From positions 1 to 60,859 of the forward strand of contig CBINHE010000014.1 of NCBI GenBank assembly GCA_966250375.1: a stretch of DNA of 60,859 bases, in the 5' to 3' direction. Of this stretch, positions 53,705 through 60,859 are shown piece by piece. The notes beneath the pieces were generated by a model. The model was not told the DNA's origin. It did no database searches and saw nothing but the letters and a program-made list of their open reading frames with translations. The DNA comes from CAMLDH01 sp966250375 (GTDB lineage: Bacteria; Pseudomonadota; Gammaproteobacteria; Burkholderiales; Burkholderiaceae_D). The translations under genes and the position numbers were made by a program. Numbering within the stretch: position 1 is the stretch's first letter; every line of letters begins with the position of its first letter.

Positions 53705-54460
53705 GTGTATCGCATAACAGCAGTCGTGACCATTTTTCTTTGTGCCTGTCTTTCGTTTCCCGCGTTGGCAGACACGTCGCCAACCGAGATCGTTAACAGG
53801 GCGGAAAATCAGTTGTGGGGGAAAACATTGAGTGGCAACGTCGACATGATCATCGCCACGCCGACTTGGTCGAAGACCTTGTCGCTGCAAATGTCGATGG
53901 ATCGTCCGACAAAATCCTTTATCCGCATCACCGCGCCGGCCAAGGATAGCGGCATTTCCTCATTGCGGATTGCGTCGGAAATGTGGAATTACATGCCGGC
54001 GATTGAGCGCACCATCAAGATTCCGCCGTCAATGATGTTGCAACCTTGGCTCGGATCGGATTTCACGAACGACGATCTGGTCAAGGAAAGCAGCATCACC
54101 AACGACTATACGCACAGCCTGCTTAGCGAGAAGATCATTGACGGCAACGATGCCTACCAGATCGAAGCGCTGCCCAAGCCTCACGCCGCCGTCGTCTGGG
54201 GCAAGCTGATCTACACGATTCGCAAGAGCGATTTCGTTCCGCTGTCGCTGGAATATTTCGACGAGCGCGGCGAACGCATCCGGATGCTGACCTATTCCGA
54301 CATCCGCACTGTCGACGGCCGTCTCATTCCGACCCGATGGGAAATGCAGCCGCTGAACAAGCCCGGCAAGAAGACCACCATCGTCATCAAATCGATGTTC
54401 TATAACCGACCGATCAGCGCCGATATGTTCTCCCTGCGCAATCTGAATCAAAAAGGATAA
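53705..54460 (+). CDS. LolA-like periplasmic carrier (outer-membrane lipoprotein-sorting family)
   Basis: A 251-residue exported protein. GTG 53705 (GGAGG five bases upstream) gives a clean signal peptide (MYRITAVVTIFLCACLSFPALA, cut before DTSP). The mature protein has features of the LolA-like PF17131-type family: WGKTLSGNVDM, SEMWNYMPAIERTIKIPPSMMLQPWLGSDFTNDDLVK, and a C-terminal strand pair with GRLIPTRWEM. In the Lol fold a half beta barrel carries an acyl chain across the periplasm. It heads a tight four-gene set (4-base gap to the ATPase). Here it is inferred to carry the lipidic cluster product or a lipoprotein rather than general lipoproteins. Confidence 0.85.
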   Translation: MYRITAVVTIFLCACLSFPALADTSPTEIVNRAENQLWGKTLSGNVDMIIATPTWSKTLSLQMSMDRPTKSFIRITAPAKDSGISSLRIASEMWNYMPAIERTIKIPPSMMLQPWLGSDFTNDDLVKESSITNDYTHSLLSEKIIDGNDAYQIEALPKPHAAVVWGKLIYTIRKSDFVPLSLEYFDERGERIRMLTYSDIRTVDGRLIPTRWEMQPLNKPGKKTTIVIKSMFYNRPISADMFSLRNLNQKG

Positions 54461-54464
54461 TTCT

Positions 54465-55181
54465 ATGGATCGCATTCCAGCCGACAGCATTCCGCTCGTG
54501 CGAATAGAGCGCATGTCGAAGGTGTACCAACAGGGCGCTGTTCCCGTCAACGCACTGGCCGATATCACGCTGCAGTTCCGCAAGGGGGAGTTCACCGCAT
54601 TGGTCGGCCCATCCGGTTCCGGCAAGACGACACTACTCAATCTGATCGGCGCGCTCGATACGCCGACCTCGGGTGCCATCGCGCTCGGCGGCGAAAATCT
54701 TGCCAGTCTGTCGCGCGCTGCGCTAGCCGAACTGCGGCTCAAGAAAATCGGTTTCATCTTTCAAGACTACAACCTGCTGCCGGTGCTGTCGGCACTGGAA
54801 AACGTGGAGTATGTCCTGCTGTTGCAAGGCGTTTCCGCCGGCGAGCGGCGCCGCCGCGCCGCGCTGGCATTGCAGCAAGTCGGGTTGGAAGGGTACGAAG
54901 AGCGCAGGCCCTCGCAGTTATCGGGTGGCCAGCAGCAGCGTGTTGCAATTGCGCGCGCGATTGCGGCGGAACCCTTGCTGGTACTGGCCGACGAGCCGAC
55001 CGCCAACCTCGACTCGGATACCGGCGCGGCCTTGATCGACACCATGCTGGAACTCAATCGCGCCCAGGGGACAACGTTTATTTTTTCCACCCATGACGAA
55101 ATGATCATGCGCCATGCGGCGCGTCTGGTCCGTTTGAAGGATGGGAATGTCATCGAGGATACGGCCCATGCGATTCCTTAG
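54465..55181 (+). CDS. LolD/MacB-type ABC transporter ATPase
   Basis: A 238-residue ATP-binding subunit. Walker A is VGPSGSGKTTLL, the Q-loop region is IGFIFQDYNLLPVLSALENV (the LolD/MacB type), the ABC signature is LSGGQQQRVAIARA and Walker B is LLVLADEPT, with the switch His in FSTHDE. It powers the fused permease encoded next, overlapping it by 14 bases. The family drives mechanotransmission across the inner membrane rather than classical transport. Confidence 0.93.
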   Translation: MDRIPADSIPLVRIERMSKVYQQGAVPVNALADITLQFRKGEFTALVGPSGSGKTTLLNLIGALDTPTSGAIALGGENLASLSRAALAELRLKKIGFIFQDYNLLPVLSALENVEYVLLLQGVSAGERRRRAALALQQVGLEGYEERRPSQLSGGQQQRVAIARAIAAEPLLVLADEPTANLDSDTGAALIDTMLELNRAQGTTFIFSTHDEMIMRHAARLVRLKDGNVIEDTAHAIP

Positions 55182-57663
55182 TCTCGCCTGGCGCAATATC
55201 CGGCGTAACCCGCGCCGCACGGCATTAACGCTGATTGCATTTGCGCTCGGCGTGGCATCGCTGGTGTTTGCATGGTCCATGTTCGACGGCAGCAATGCAC
55301 AGATGATCGGAAACATGACCGGCAATTACACCGGCCATATCCAGATTCATCGTCAGGGCTACACGAACAATCCAAGTATCGATCTCGCCTTCCGCCCGCA
55401 AGAAATCGCAGCCCTGAAGCTGGAGAGCATGCCGGGTATCGCTGCGGTATCGTCCAGAACCGAAGCGCTGGCGCTGATCAGTTCCGCAGGCAATTCCCGC
55501 GGGCTGCTGCTGGTTGGCATCGATCCCGGATCGGAACCCTTGGTCACGACCTTGCACCGAAAACTCTCGGCAGGCCGCTATTTCGACAAAGGGGACAGAG
55601 GCGGCATCCTGATCGGCAAATCGATGGCCAAGGTACTGGGCGTGGACGTCGGCAGCGAAGTCGCGATTATTACCCAGGGAATGCAGGGATCGATCGGCGC
55701 GCAGCGTTATCGGGTGCAAGGCGTGTACGACACCAAGAACGAGATGATTGACGGCATGCAGGCATTCATCACGCGGACCGACGCCGACGAACTGCTATCA
55801 ACCGATGGACAAACGACCAGTCTTGCGATCAAGCTGACCGATCGTGAACTGACGGATGCTGTCGTCCAGCAAATGCGCGACCGTCTCGGAGGCCGATTCG
55901 AGGTGAAAGGGTGGCAGCAACTGTTGCCGGAAGTGGAGCAGTCGGTCGCCTTCCACGAATCGGTAGGCTACGTCATCACGCTCGTCTTGTTTGGCATCGT
56001 CGTCATCGGCGTCGCCAACGCGATCATGATGTCGATCATGGAGCGGCTGCGGGAATTCGGCGTCATGATGGCGATGGGGACCTCCGCCACCCAAGTGTTC
56101 CGCCTGATCGTCTACGAAGGCCTGTTGCTCGGCCTGCTCGGCTTTGCGGCGGGCATTGCCATCGGCTATGCGCTGGTCAGTTACTTCGGCGTTGCCGGCA
56201 TCACGTTCGGCAAGCAGGCGCAGGCATTGCAGACAATGCAAGGCGTGAGCAACACGATCTATCCGATCCTGAGCTGGGCGCGAATGTTGTATATCGCCAC
56301 CGCCGTGCTGATCGTCGTCGTCAGCGCCACCCTGTACCCGGCATGGAAAGCTGCCCGGCTAGCGCCTTTGGAAGCGATGCGCGGCGTGCGCGGCGGCGGA
56401 AAGGCGCCGAAGAAGGGCCGCGAGCGCAGCTCGGTCAACCGCTTTATGTTGCCGGCCATGGCATGGCGCAACCTGACCCGCCATCCGCTGCGGACCTCGC
56501 TCACCCTGTTTGCCATCATCTTCGGGCTAGGCGCTTTCGTCTTTATCGGCAGCTTTGCCAACGGCTATTTCACGCAAATGGTGGAGAACGTCACCGGCAT
56601 GGTCACCGGTGATGCGCAAATACAGCACAAGGATTTTCAGCGTGACATGAAGCCGACGCTATCGCTGCCGGATGGCGCGCAATGGCTGGACAGGCTGCGG
56701 CACATGCCATCGGTCGGTGCCGCCACCGCGCGTGTGCAAACCACGGCGATGATCACCAGCCCGACCCGCTCCGAACCTCTCATGCTGATCGGCGTCAGCC
56801 CAGAGTCGGAACAGCAGGTCACCTTCTTGCACAAGGCGGTCAAGGAGGGGCGTTATCTGCAAAACGGGCATGACCGGGAGATCGTCATCGGGCGCAAGCT
56901 CGCCGAACTGTTGCAGGTCAGGGTAGGGGAGCGCGTCGTCGTCATGGCGCAGGATATCAACGGCAATCTGGCGTCGGAAGCCTTCCTAGTCGCCGGTTTG
57001 TTCCATACCGGAGGCCACGGCTTCGACAAAGCCGTTGGCCAGGTCACGCTGCCGGCCGCGCAGAATATGCTGGGCATGGGCAACCGCATCACCAATATCG
57101 CCTTGCGCGCGCAGGACAAGGAGCAACTCGGGTCTATCGTGCAACAGGCTGCGGCCATGCTGCCGGACGGCGATATTCGGGTCCTGCCTTGGGATGAACT
57201 GGTGCCGGAAGTCGCGCAAATGAGCGTCATTTTCAAGCGCAGCCTGATGGCCGTATTGGCGATCGTGCTACTGATGGTGTCTGTCATCGTGATGAACACG
57301 GTCCTGATGTCCATCATGGAGCGCACGCGGGAATTCGGCGTCATGCTCGCGCTCGGCAGCCGGCCCGGACTCATCGTTCGTCTCGTCATGCTGGAGTCCG
57401 GCATCGTCGGCCTGCTTGGTGTCTTATGCGGGCTCGGCTTGGGCGGGCTGATCACCGTGTTGCACATGAGCGGCGGCGTCAAGATGGCGGCTCACGGCAT
57501 GACGGCGGTTCCCGGCGTGACCGACGTCGTTTATCCGAAATTGTCGGCAGCCGTATTTGCCGTGCCGGGCACGCTGCTGCCGATCCTGGTGTTGATAGCA
57601 GCGCTTTATCCTGCATTCCGCGCATCGCGCCTGGAGCCGGTAAAGGCCATGCGCAATGCCTAG
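55168..57663 (+). CDS. Fused two-half FtsX/MacB-type ABC permease
   Basis: An 831-residue inner-membrane protein made of two homologous MacB_PCD-FtsX halves. Each half starts with AWRN(I/L)(R/T)R(N/H)P(R/L)RT(A/S)LTL (residues 7 and about 432), has a periplasmic domain and then three membrane helices with the matching phrase (A/V)xMMSIMER(L/T)REFGVM(M/L)A. So LolC- and LolE-like partners are joined in one chain, about eight membrane helices in all. The duplicated halves differ in their periplasmic parts, which suggests one contacts the carrier and one the substrate. With the ATPase it would extract a lipidic substrate from the inner membrane and hand it to the LolA-like carrier. Confidence 0.9.
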   Translation: MRFLSLAWRNIRRNPRRTALTLIAFALGVASLVFAWSMFDGSNAQMIGNMTGNYTGHIQIHRQGYTNNPSIDLAFRPQEIAALKLESMPGIAAVSSRTEALALISSAGNSRGLLLVGIDPGSEPLVTTLHRKLSAGRYFDKGDRGGILIGKSMAKVLGVDVGSEVAIITQGMQGSIGAQRYRVQGVYDTKNEMIDGMQAFITRTDADELLSTDGQTTSLAIKLTDRELTDAVVQQMRDRLGGRFEVKGWQQLLPEVEQSVAFHESVGYVITLVLFGIVVIGVANAIMMSIMERLREFGVMMAMGTSATQVFRLIVYEGLLLGLLGFAAGIAIGYALVSYFGVAGITFGKQAQALQTMQGVSNTIYPILSWARMLYIATAVLIVVVSATLYPAWKAARLAPLEAMRGVRGGGKAPKKGRERSSVNRFMLPAMAWRNLTRHPLRTSLTLFAIIFGLGAFVFIGSFANGYFTQMVENVTGMVTGDAQIQHKDFQRDMKPTLSLPDGAQWLDRLRHMPSVGAATARVQTTAMITSPTRSEPLMLIGVSPESEQQVTFLHKAVKEGRYLQNGHDREIVIGRKLAELLQVRVGERVVVMAQDINGNLASEAFLVAGLFHTGGHGFDKAVGQVTLPAAQNMLGMGNRITNIALRAQDKEQLGSIVQQAAAMLPDGDIRVLPWDELVPEVAQMSVIFKRSLMAVLAIVLLMVSVIVMNTVLMSIMERTREFGVMLALGSRPGLIVRLVMLESGIVGLLGVLCGLGLGGLITVLHMSGGVKMAAHGMTAVPGVTDVVYPKLSAAVFAVPGTLLPILVLIAALYPAFRASRLEPVKAMRNA

Positions 57664-58843
57664 ATATTGGCTTGTCCGGGTGTTCGCCTGTGCAGCGTTG
57701 TCAGGCAGTTGTGCGGCCGATGCACAGGCGGATGATGCGCAACCGTTCGTGATGGGGGCAGATGGCGCGGATGCATCGCTACGGTTTGCGGGATACAACA
57801 AGACGCTGTTGATCTCTTCCACGACTGCCGATCCTGAAAAACAGCCATACACCCTGGTGCTTAACCGCCTTCGCCTGAAACTGACGCATCGCCTATCGCC
57901 GCATTTCCTGGTGCACGCCGAGGAGGATGTCGTCCTCAGGGGCGGCAGTTACCTCGACACGATGGCTTTTCAGCGTGAGAGGAGTGCGCCAGTCCGTCAA
58001 TACTGGGGGGATGGCAGCGCCTTCGCCGACAAACCCGGTTACTATGGCACACAGCATTTGTTCCGCGGCTATGCCAGGCTTTCCTCGGATATGGCTGATC
58101 TGACGATTGGCCGGCAGCGCATTCCACTGGGTACCGGACGGCTGTGGAGTGCGCTCGACATGCTCAATCCGGTCAACCCGCTGCAAGTCGAGCGCGACGA
58201 GTATGTCGGCGTCGATGCTGCACTGATGGAATACAAAACTGGCGCACTGTCGAAGTTCAGCCTGGTCTATGCTCCCGACCCCGCCCGAGTCAGTGACCGC
58301 TGGATCGGCCAATATCGCACCAACGTCAATGGCACGGATATTACCGTCAGCTACGGAAAATACTGGGAAGATCGCCTCGCCGGCATGGATTTCGCCACGC
58401 AGATCGGCGATGCCGGCTTGCGCGGCGAATGGGTGCATTTCATGCCTCAAAACGGCGCGCCATACCGAAAAATCCTGCTCGGCTTCGATTACGCATTTGC
58501 CAATACGCTGACACTGTCCGCCGAAGCATATTACAGCAGCCAATCCGACTCGAAGAGGTTGGCGCAATTTGCCCAACACCCGCAACGGATGCAAGTGCAG
58601 CCGTTCGGCAGCCGCTATGCCGGCTTATCGGCCAGCTACGAATTCACGCCGCTATTGAAAGCATCTACCTACTTCCTGTTCAACCTGTCGGACCACAGCC
58701 GGTTCGTCGCCCCTTCGCTTTCTTATTTGCTTGCAGATAACCTGAGCGTCATGGGGGGCGTGCAGCTTTTTGCCGGCGACGGCAGCAGCGAATACGGGCG
58801 CGGCAACACGCTGAGGTATGTGCAGCTTCAGTGGTTCTATTAA
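57656..58843 (+). CDS. Outer-membrane beta-barrel protein
   Basis: A 395-residue exported protein. A signal peptide (MPRYWLVRVFACAALSGSCAADAQA) is followed by alternating amphipathic strands (for example LRFAGYNKTLLISS, LVLNRLRLKLTHRLSPHFLVHAEE, ASTYFLFNLSD) and a C-terminal aromatic strand ending in QLQWFY, the usual signal for BAM insertion. It resembles generic porin/alginate-export-like barrels; no exact family is recognised. The start overlaps the permease stop by 8 bases, so it is made with the transporter. It is the likely outer-membrane end of the export route. Confidence 0.82.
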   Translation: MPRYWLVRVFACAALSGSCAADAQADDAQPFVMGADGADASLRFAGYNKTLLISSTTADPEKQPYTLVLNRLRLKLTHRLSPHFLVHAEEDVVLRGGSYLDTMAFQRERSAPVRQYWGDGSAFADKPGYYGTQHLFRGYARLSSDMADLTIGRQRIPLGTGRLWSALDMLNPVNPLQVERDEYVGVDAALMEYKTGALSKFSLVYAPDPARVSDRWIGQYRTNVNGTDITVSYGKYWEDRLAGMDFATQIGDAGLRGEWVHFMPQNGAPYRKILLGFDYAFANTLTLSAEAYYSSQSDSKRLAQFAQHPQRMQVQPFGSRYAGLSASYEFTPLLKASTYFLFNLSDHSRFVAPSLSYLLADNLSVMGGVQLFAGDGSSEYGRGNTLRYVQLQWFY

Positions 58844-58912
58844 ACGTGTGCTGATCGATGTGCGCCGCAAGTCAGCACATGAAGCGTGATGATATGTCAA
58901 AAAACTTTTGTC
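58844..58912. terminator. Convergent gap with weak inverted repeat
   Basis: Between the barrel gene and the minus-strand pilus genes. GTGCTGA (58848-58854) can pair with TCAGCAC (58872-58878) across a 17-base loop, but no T-run follows. It may be a weak bidirectional end of transcription. Confidence 0.3.
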
Positions 58913-59410
58913 TTAACTGCCCACAGCTATCCATACCGCGCTGGCGTTCGGAATTTGTACGTCGGCCGGATTGGGGAACGGAATTCTGGTGTCGCCAAAA
59001 ACAGGTGAGTGGAGGGTTGTATCGCCCCTCCTGAATACGCCTGTCATTACAGAGTTGCGAGAAAGTGTTGTGATCTCGTTGCTGAGTTCGGGAGAGATGG
59101 GGGCGGTGGTGTAGATGTAAATCGTTCCGTCACTGGAGCGATAGTTGGCCCATATTGACGCATTGGACGCGTTATTGAGGGAAGACCACGATGGAAACGA
59201 ATTCGCGGCTCTCAAATGTTCAAGGCTTACGGTATGAGCACTGCCGGGGTGGCTGGCATAGTAAGCGATCACGGCTTCGCGGTAAGTTGCCATGTCGCGC
59301 GCGAGGGTGCTGGTTTTTGCGGATTCGGCGTGCGCGAGGTTCCCCTGCGTAGTGAAGGTAAAGTACCCGCCCGCGGTTATCATGATACTGAGAATGGCTA
59401 TGTACCACAT
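58913..59410 (-). CDS. PilM-like type IVb pilus biogenesis protein
   Basis: A 165-residue protein with an N-terminal membrane helix (MWYIAILSIMITAGGYFTFT) and a soluble domain (DMATYREAVIAYYASHPGSAHTV, GTIYIYTTAPISPEL). The layout matches the PilM family of R64/IncI thin pili, encoded near pilS. It is the last of the minus-strand pilus genes here. Function of PilM is not well defined; a role in pilus assembly is inferred from context. Confidence 0.6.
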   Translation of the reverse strand: MWYIAILSIMITAGGYFTFTTQGNLAHAESAKTSTLARDMATYREAVIAYYASHPGSAHTVSLEHLRAANSFPSWSSLNNASNASIWANYRSSDGTIYIYTTAPISPELSNEITTLSRNSVMTGVFRRGDTTLHSPVFGDTRIPFPNPADVQIPNASAVWIAVGS

Positions 59411-59525
59411 TTTCGTATCTCCTTATCGATGTCCAATCTGCAATCTGTCATTTGATCTCATGGCGTGAGGATCGGCCTCATTTGCACAGGATCATGGCGG
59501 ATCTTTGACTGGCTCTGGTTTCATA

Positions 59526-60101
59526 TTACATCGTTGTGAAACTGATTGCATTACCCTTAGAGGTGGTAATACTGCATACGGCTTCCGCATCTTCCAGCGT
59601 TGCGGGAAACGTCGTAATTGCATCATTGCCGGCTTGATCGATCTGCGTCCATCCCGAGGCGCCGTTGACCAGGTTGACGCAGGCGTCGTGCGGCACCGCG
59701 TCGTAGGTCAGGGTGAACGTGGCGCCGTTATTGGTACCCGTTACCGTGACCGCCCCGTTCCAGTCGTTGGTGAGAGCAGTGCCGGCGGCATTCGGAGTGA
59801 GCGTGATCGGGAAGGCCTTGGCCGCGATCAGGTTGGTTGTCAAGTCGGCTGTTGATGTGATGGGGCTATAGGATGCCGCCTGTCTCAGGTACAGCTTCTT
59901 CACTGTGGTGCGAAGCGAAATGATTTCTTCCGATGCGAGATTGGTTTTCAGGCTGTTGAATGCATTCGTCAACAGCGAGACGGCCTTCAGAACGATAATC
60001 GCGGCAACGCCCAGGTAGGCGATTCCTCCCAGCAGCGACGCACCGCGCCGCGCGTTCGGGCGGAATAGGTTTTGCAAATTTTGTAACAGCATGTGGTTCA
60101 T
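59526..60101 (-). CDS. pilS: PilS-like type IVb major pilin, copy 2
   Basis: A 191-residue prepilin of the PilS N-terminal family. The frame is open to 60146; ATG 60101 (MNHMLLQNLQN) is used. The leader ends in RRG and the presumed prepilin peptidase site is RRG-ASLLGGIAYLGVAAIIVL, followed by a hydrophobic helix. The residue at mature position 5 is Gly and not the Glu usual in type IV pilins. The globular domain has two Cys (HDACVNL and EAVCSI) that can form the typical C-terminal disulfide loop. It is a close tandem paralogue of the partial gene at 60426. Confidence 0.8.
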   Translation of the reverse strand: MNHMLLQNLQNLFRPNARRGASLLGGIAYLGVAAIIVLKAVSLLTNAFNSLKTNLASEEIISLRTTVKKLYLRQAASYSPITSTADLTTNLIAAKAFPITLTPNAAGTALTNDWNGAVTVTGTNNGATFTLTYDAVPHDACVNLVNGASGWTQIDQAGNDAITTFPATLEDAEAVCSITTSKGNAISFTTM

Positions 60102-60117
60102 GGCATACCCCCCACAA

Positions 60118-60255
60118 CTAATACGCCGCCTGCTGCCCTTTCGCATCCTCCAGCGTGCTGTCGATAATCACCGACAGTCCCGCCAGCATCAGCGAGCCGA
60201 GCGCCAGCGCCCCCAGCAATTCAATCAACGCAAAGCCGCGCATTCCGCTTTTCAT
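60118..60255 (-). pseudogene. Truncated prepilin (PilV-like N-terminus)
   Basis: A 45-codon frame: MKSGMRGFALIELLGALALG and a hydrophobic helix, then ...DSTLEDAKGQQAAY and stop. It has a good prepilin site (RG-FALIE with Glu5) and then ends where a pilin globular domain or PilV shaft should continue. It lies between the two PilS copies and looks like a truncated minor pilin, though a very short functional subunit cannot be excluded. Its ATG overlaps the stop of a possible 54-codon frame at 60252-60416. Confidence 0.6.
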
Positions 60256-60416
60256 GCCTGTTTCTCCCCGCCATGCCCCATGCCCCATGCCCTTTTCCCG
60301 CCGCCCCCGATCGCGCCGTGGATCACGCCCGCTCTCCCGCCTTCCGGCGCGGCCTCGTCCGCCCCCGCCCCCGCCTCGTTCGCCCCCGCCATCAGGGCGG
60401 ACCGCCGGCCGGCCAT
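60252..60416 (-). other. Possible Gly/Ala-rich small frame, doubtful
   Basis: A 54-codon frame in a very GC-rich spacer between PilS copy 1 and the truncated prepilin (MAGRRSALMAGANEAGAGAD...). Its TGA overlaps the ATG of the next gene as ATGA. Composition is low-complexity; it may only be spacer. Confidence 0.25.
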
Positions 60417-60425
60417 CGCGTCTTC

Positions 60426-60859
60426 TTACAACGCCGTGAAACTGATCGCATTGCTGTTGGCATCGGTGCATACGGTGGCCGCATCCGCCGGCGTCGCCGG
60501 GAACACCGTAATCTCATTGGTGCCCTGGTTGATCCGAGTCCATCCCGACGCGCCGCTGACCAGGTTGATGCACGCGTCGCGCGGCACCGCGGCGTAGGTC
60601 AGCGTGAACGTGGAACCGTTGCCCGTTACCGTGACCGCCCCGTTCCAGCTGTTGGTGATGGCGGTGCCCGCGTCATTCGGCGCCAGCGTGGACGGGAACA
60701 CCCGGGCCGTGATCAGGCTCGCGGTCATGCTGGCGGGGCTATACGACGCCGCCTGCCCCATGTACAGCTTCTTCACCGCGGTGCGAATCGAAATGATTTC
60801 CTCTGCCGCCCGATTCGTTTGCGCGCTGCTGAACGCATTCGTCAGCAGCGACACCGCCC
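60426..60859 (-). CDS. pilS: PilS-like type IVb pilin, copy 1 (partial)
   Basis: The C-terminal 144 or so residues of a pilin; the start lies beyond the right edge. It aligns along its whole length with copy 2 (SLLTNAFSS, AAEEIISIRTAVKKLYMGQAASYSP, NSWNGAVTVTGNGSTFTLTY, VPRDACINLVSGASGWTRI), with two Cys in the same places. Differences cluster in the globular domain, as expected for surface-exposed pilin parts. Confidence 0.85.
   Translation of the reverse strand, partial: AVSLLTNAFSSAQTNRAAEEIISIRTAVKKLYMGQAASYSPASMTASLITARVFPSTLAPNDAGTAITNSWNGAVTVTGNGSTFTLTYAAVPRDACINLVSGASGWTRINQGTNEITVFPATPADAATVCTDANSNAISFTAL

Overview
The window reads as chromosomal DNA of a betaproteobacterium, most likely Burkholderiales and perhaps Oxalobacteraceae. 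This is inferred from the moderately high G+C coding style, an ScpA/MeaB operon, R64-type PilS pilins, FNR-type boxes of the form TTGAY-N4-ATCAA and abundant short palindromic repeats. No rRNA, tRNA or CRISPR array was seen. No species can be named from sequence reading alone.

Left part (1-26 kb). Four tandem small genes on the minus strand encode secreted-peptide precursors that share an exactly 26-residue double-glycine leader. They diverge from a membrane Ser/Thr kinase, with an FNR-like box between them. A type I restriction island follows (hsdM, hsdS, an AlbA/Schlafen-type ATP-binding regulator, hsdR and a YgjP-like metalloprotease, 3.8-13.0 kb). After it come a formylglycine-generating-enzyme-like protein, two tandem DUF4399 proteins, an FHA-GAF-HD-GYP protein, a TolC/NodT-type outer-membrane lipoprotein, a double-FHA membrane protein, an HlyD-type adaptor and a chemotaxis receptor. 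The kinase, FHA proteins, adaptor and outer-membrane factor suggest a phospho-controlled type I secretion locus. The peptidase/ABC exporter that would cut the leaders is not in the window.

Middle (25.9-32.4 kb). A minus-strand operon carries methylmalonyl-CoA mutase, its GTPase chaperone MeaB and an unusual fused carboxyltransferase that resembles malonate decarboxylase beta plus gamma subunits. Next is a 1.8 kb poorly coding stretch with palindromic repeats, a strong hairpin, a perfect FNR-like box, a possible terminator, a decayed IS3 transposase and a C10 tract just before the next cluster.

Right part (32.4-58.8 kb) is the most interesting region: a plus-strand hybrid lipid/polyketide/peptide cluster. 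A FAAL-ACP-KS-AT-DH-KR-ACP synthase is followed by two separate cysteine-activating NRPS proteins. Each starts with a TubC-like docking domain and each ends with its own release domain, a thioesterase in the first and an NAD(P)H reductase in the second. Downstream are a GMC oxidoreductase, a type II thioesterase, a four-helix membrane protein, a second GMC oxidoreductase, and then a LolA-like carrier, an ABC ATPase, a fused two-half FtsX/MacB permease and an outer-membrane beta barrel. I infer a fatty-acyl-primed, cysteine-derived (N-acyl-cysteine and/or thiazoline aldehyde or alcohol) product with a dedicated route towards the outer membrane.

Right edge (58.9-60.9 kb). Minus-strand type IVb pilus genes: two PilS-like pilins (one cut by the window end), a truncated prepilin between them and a PilM-like gene.
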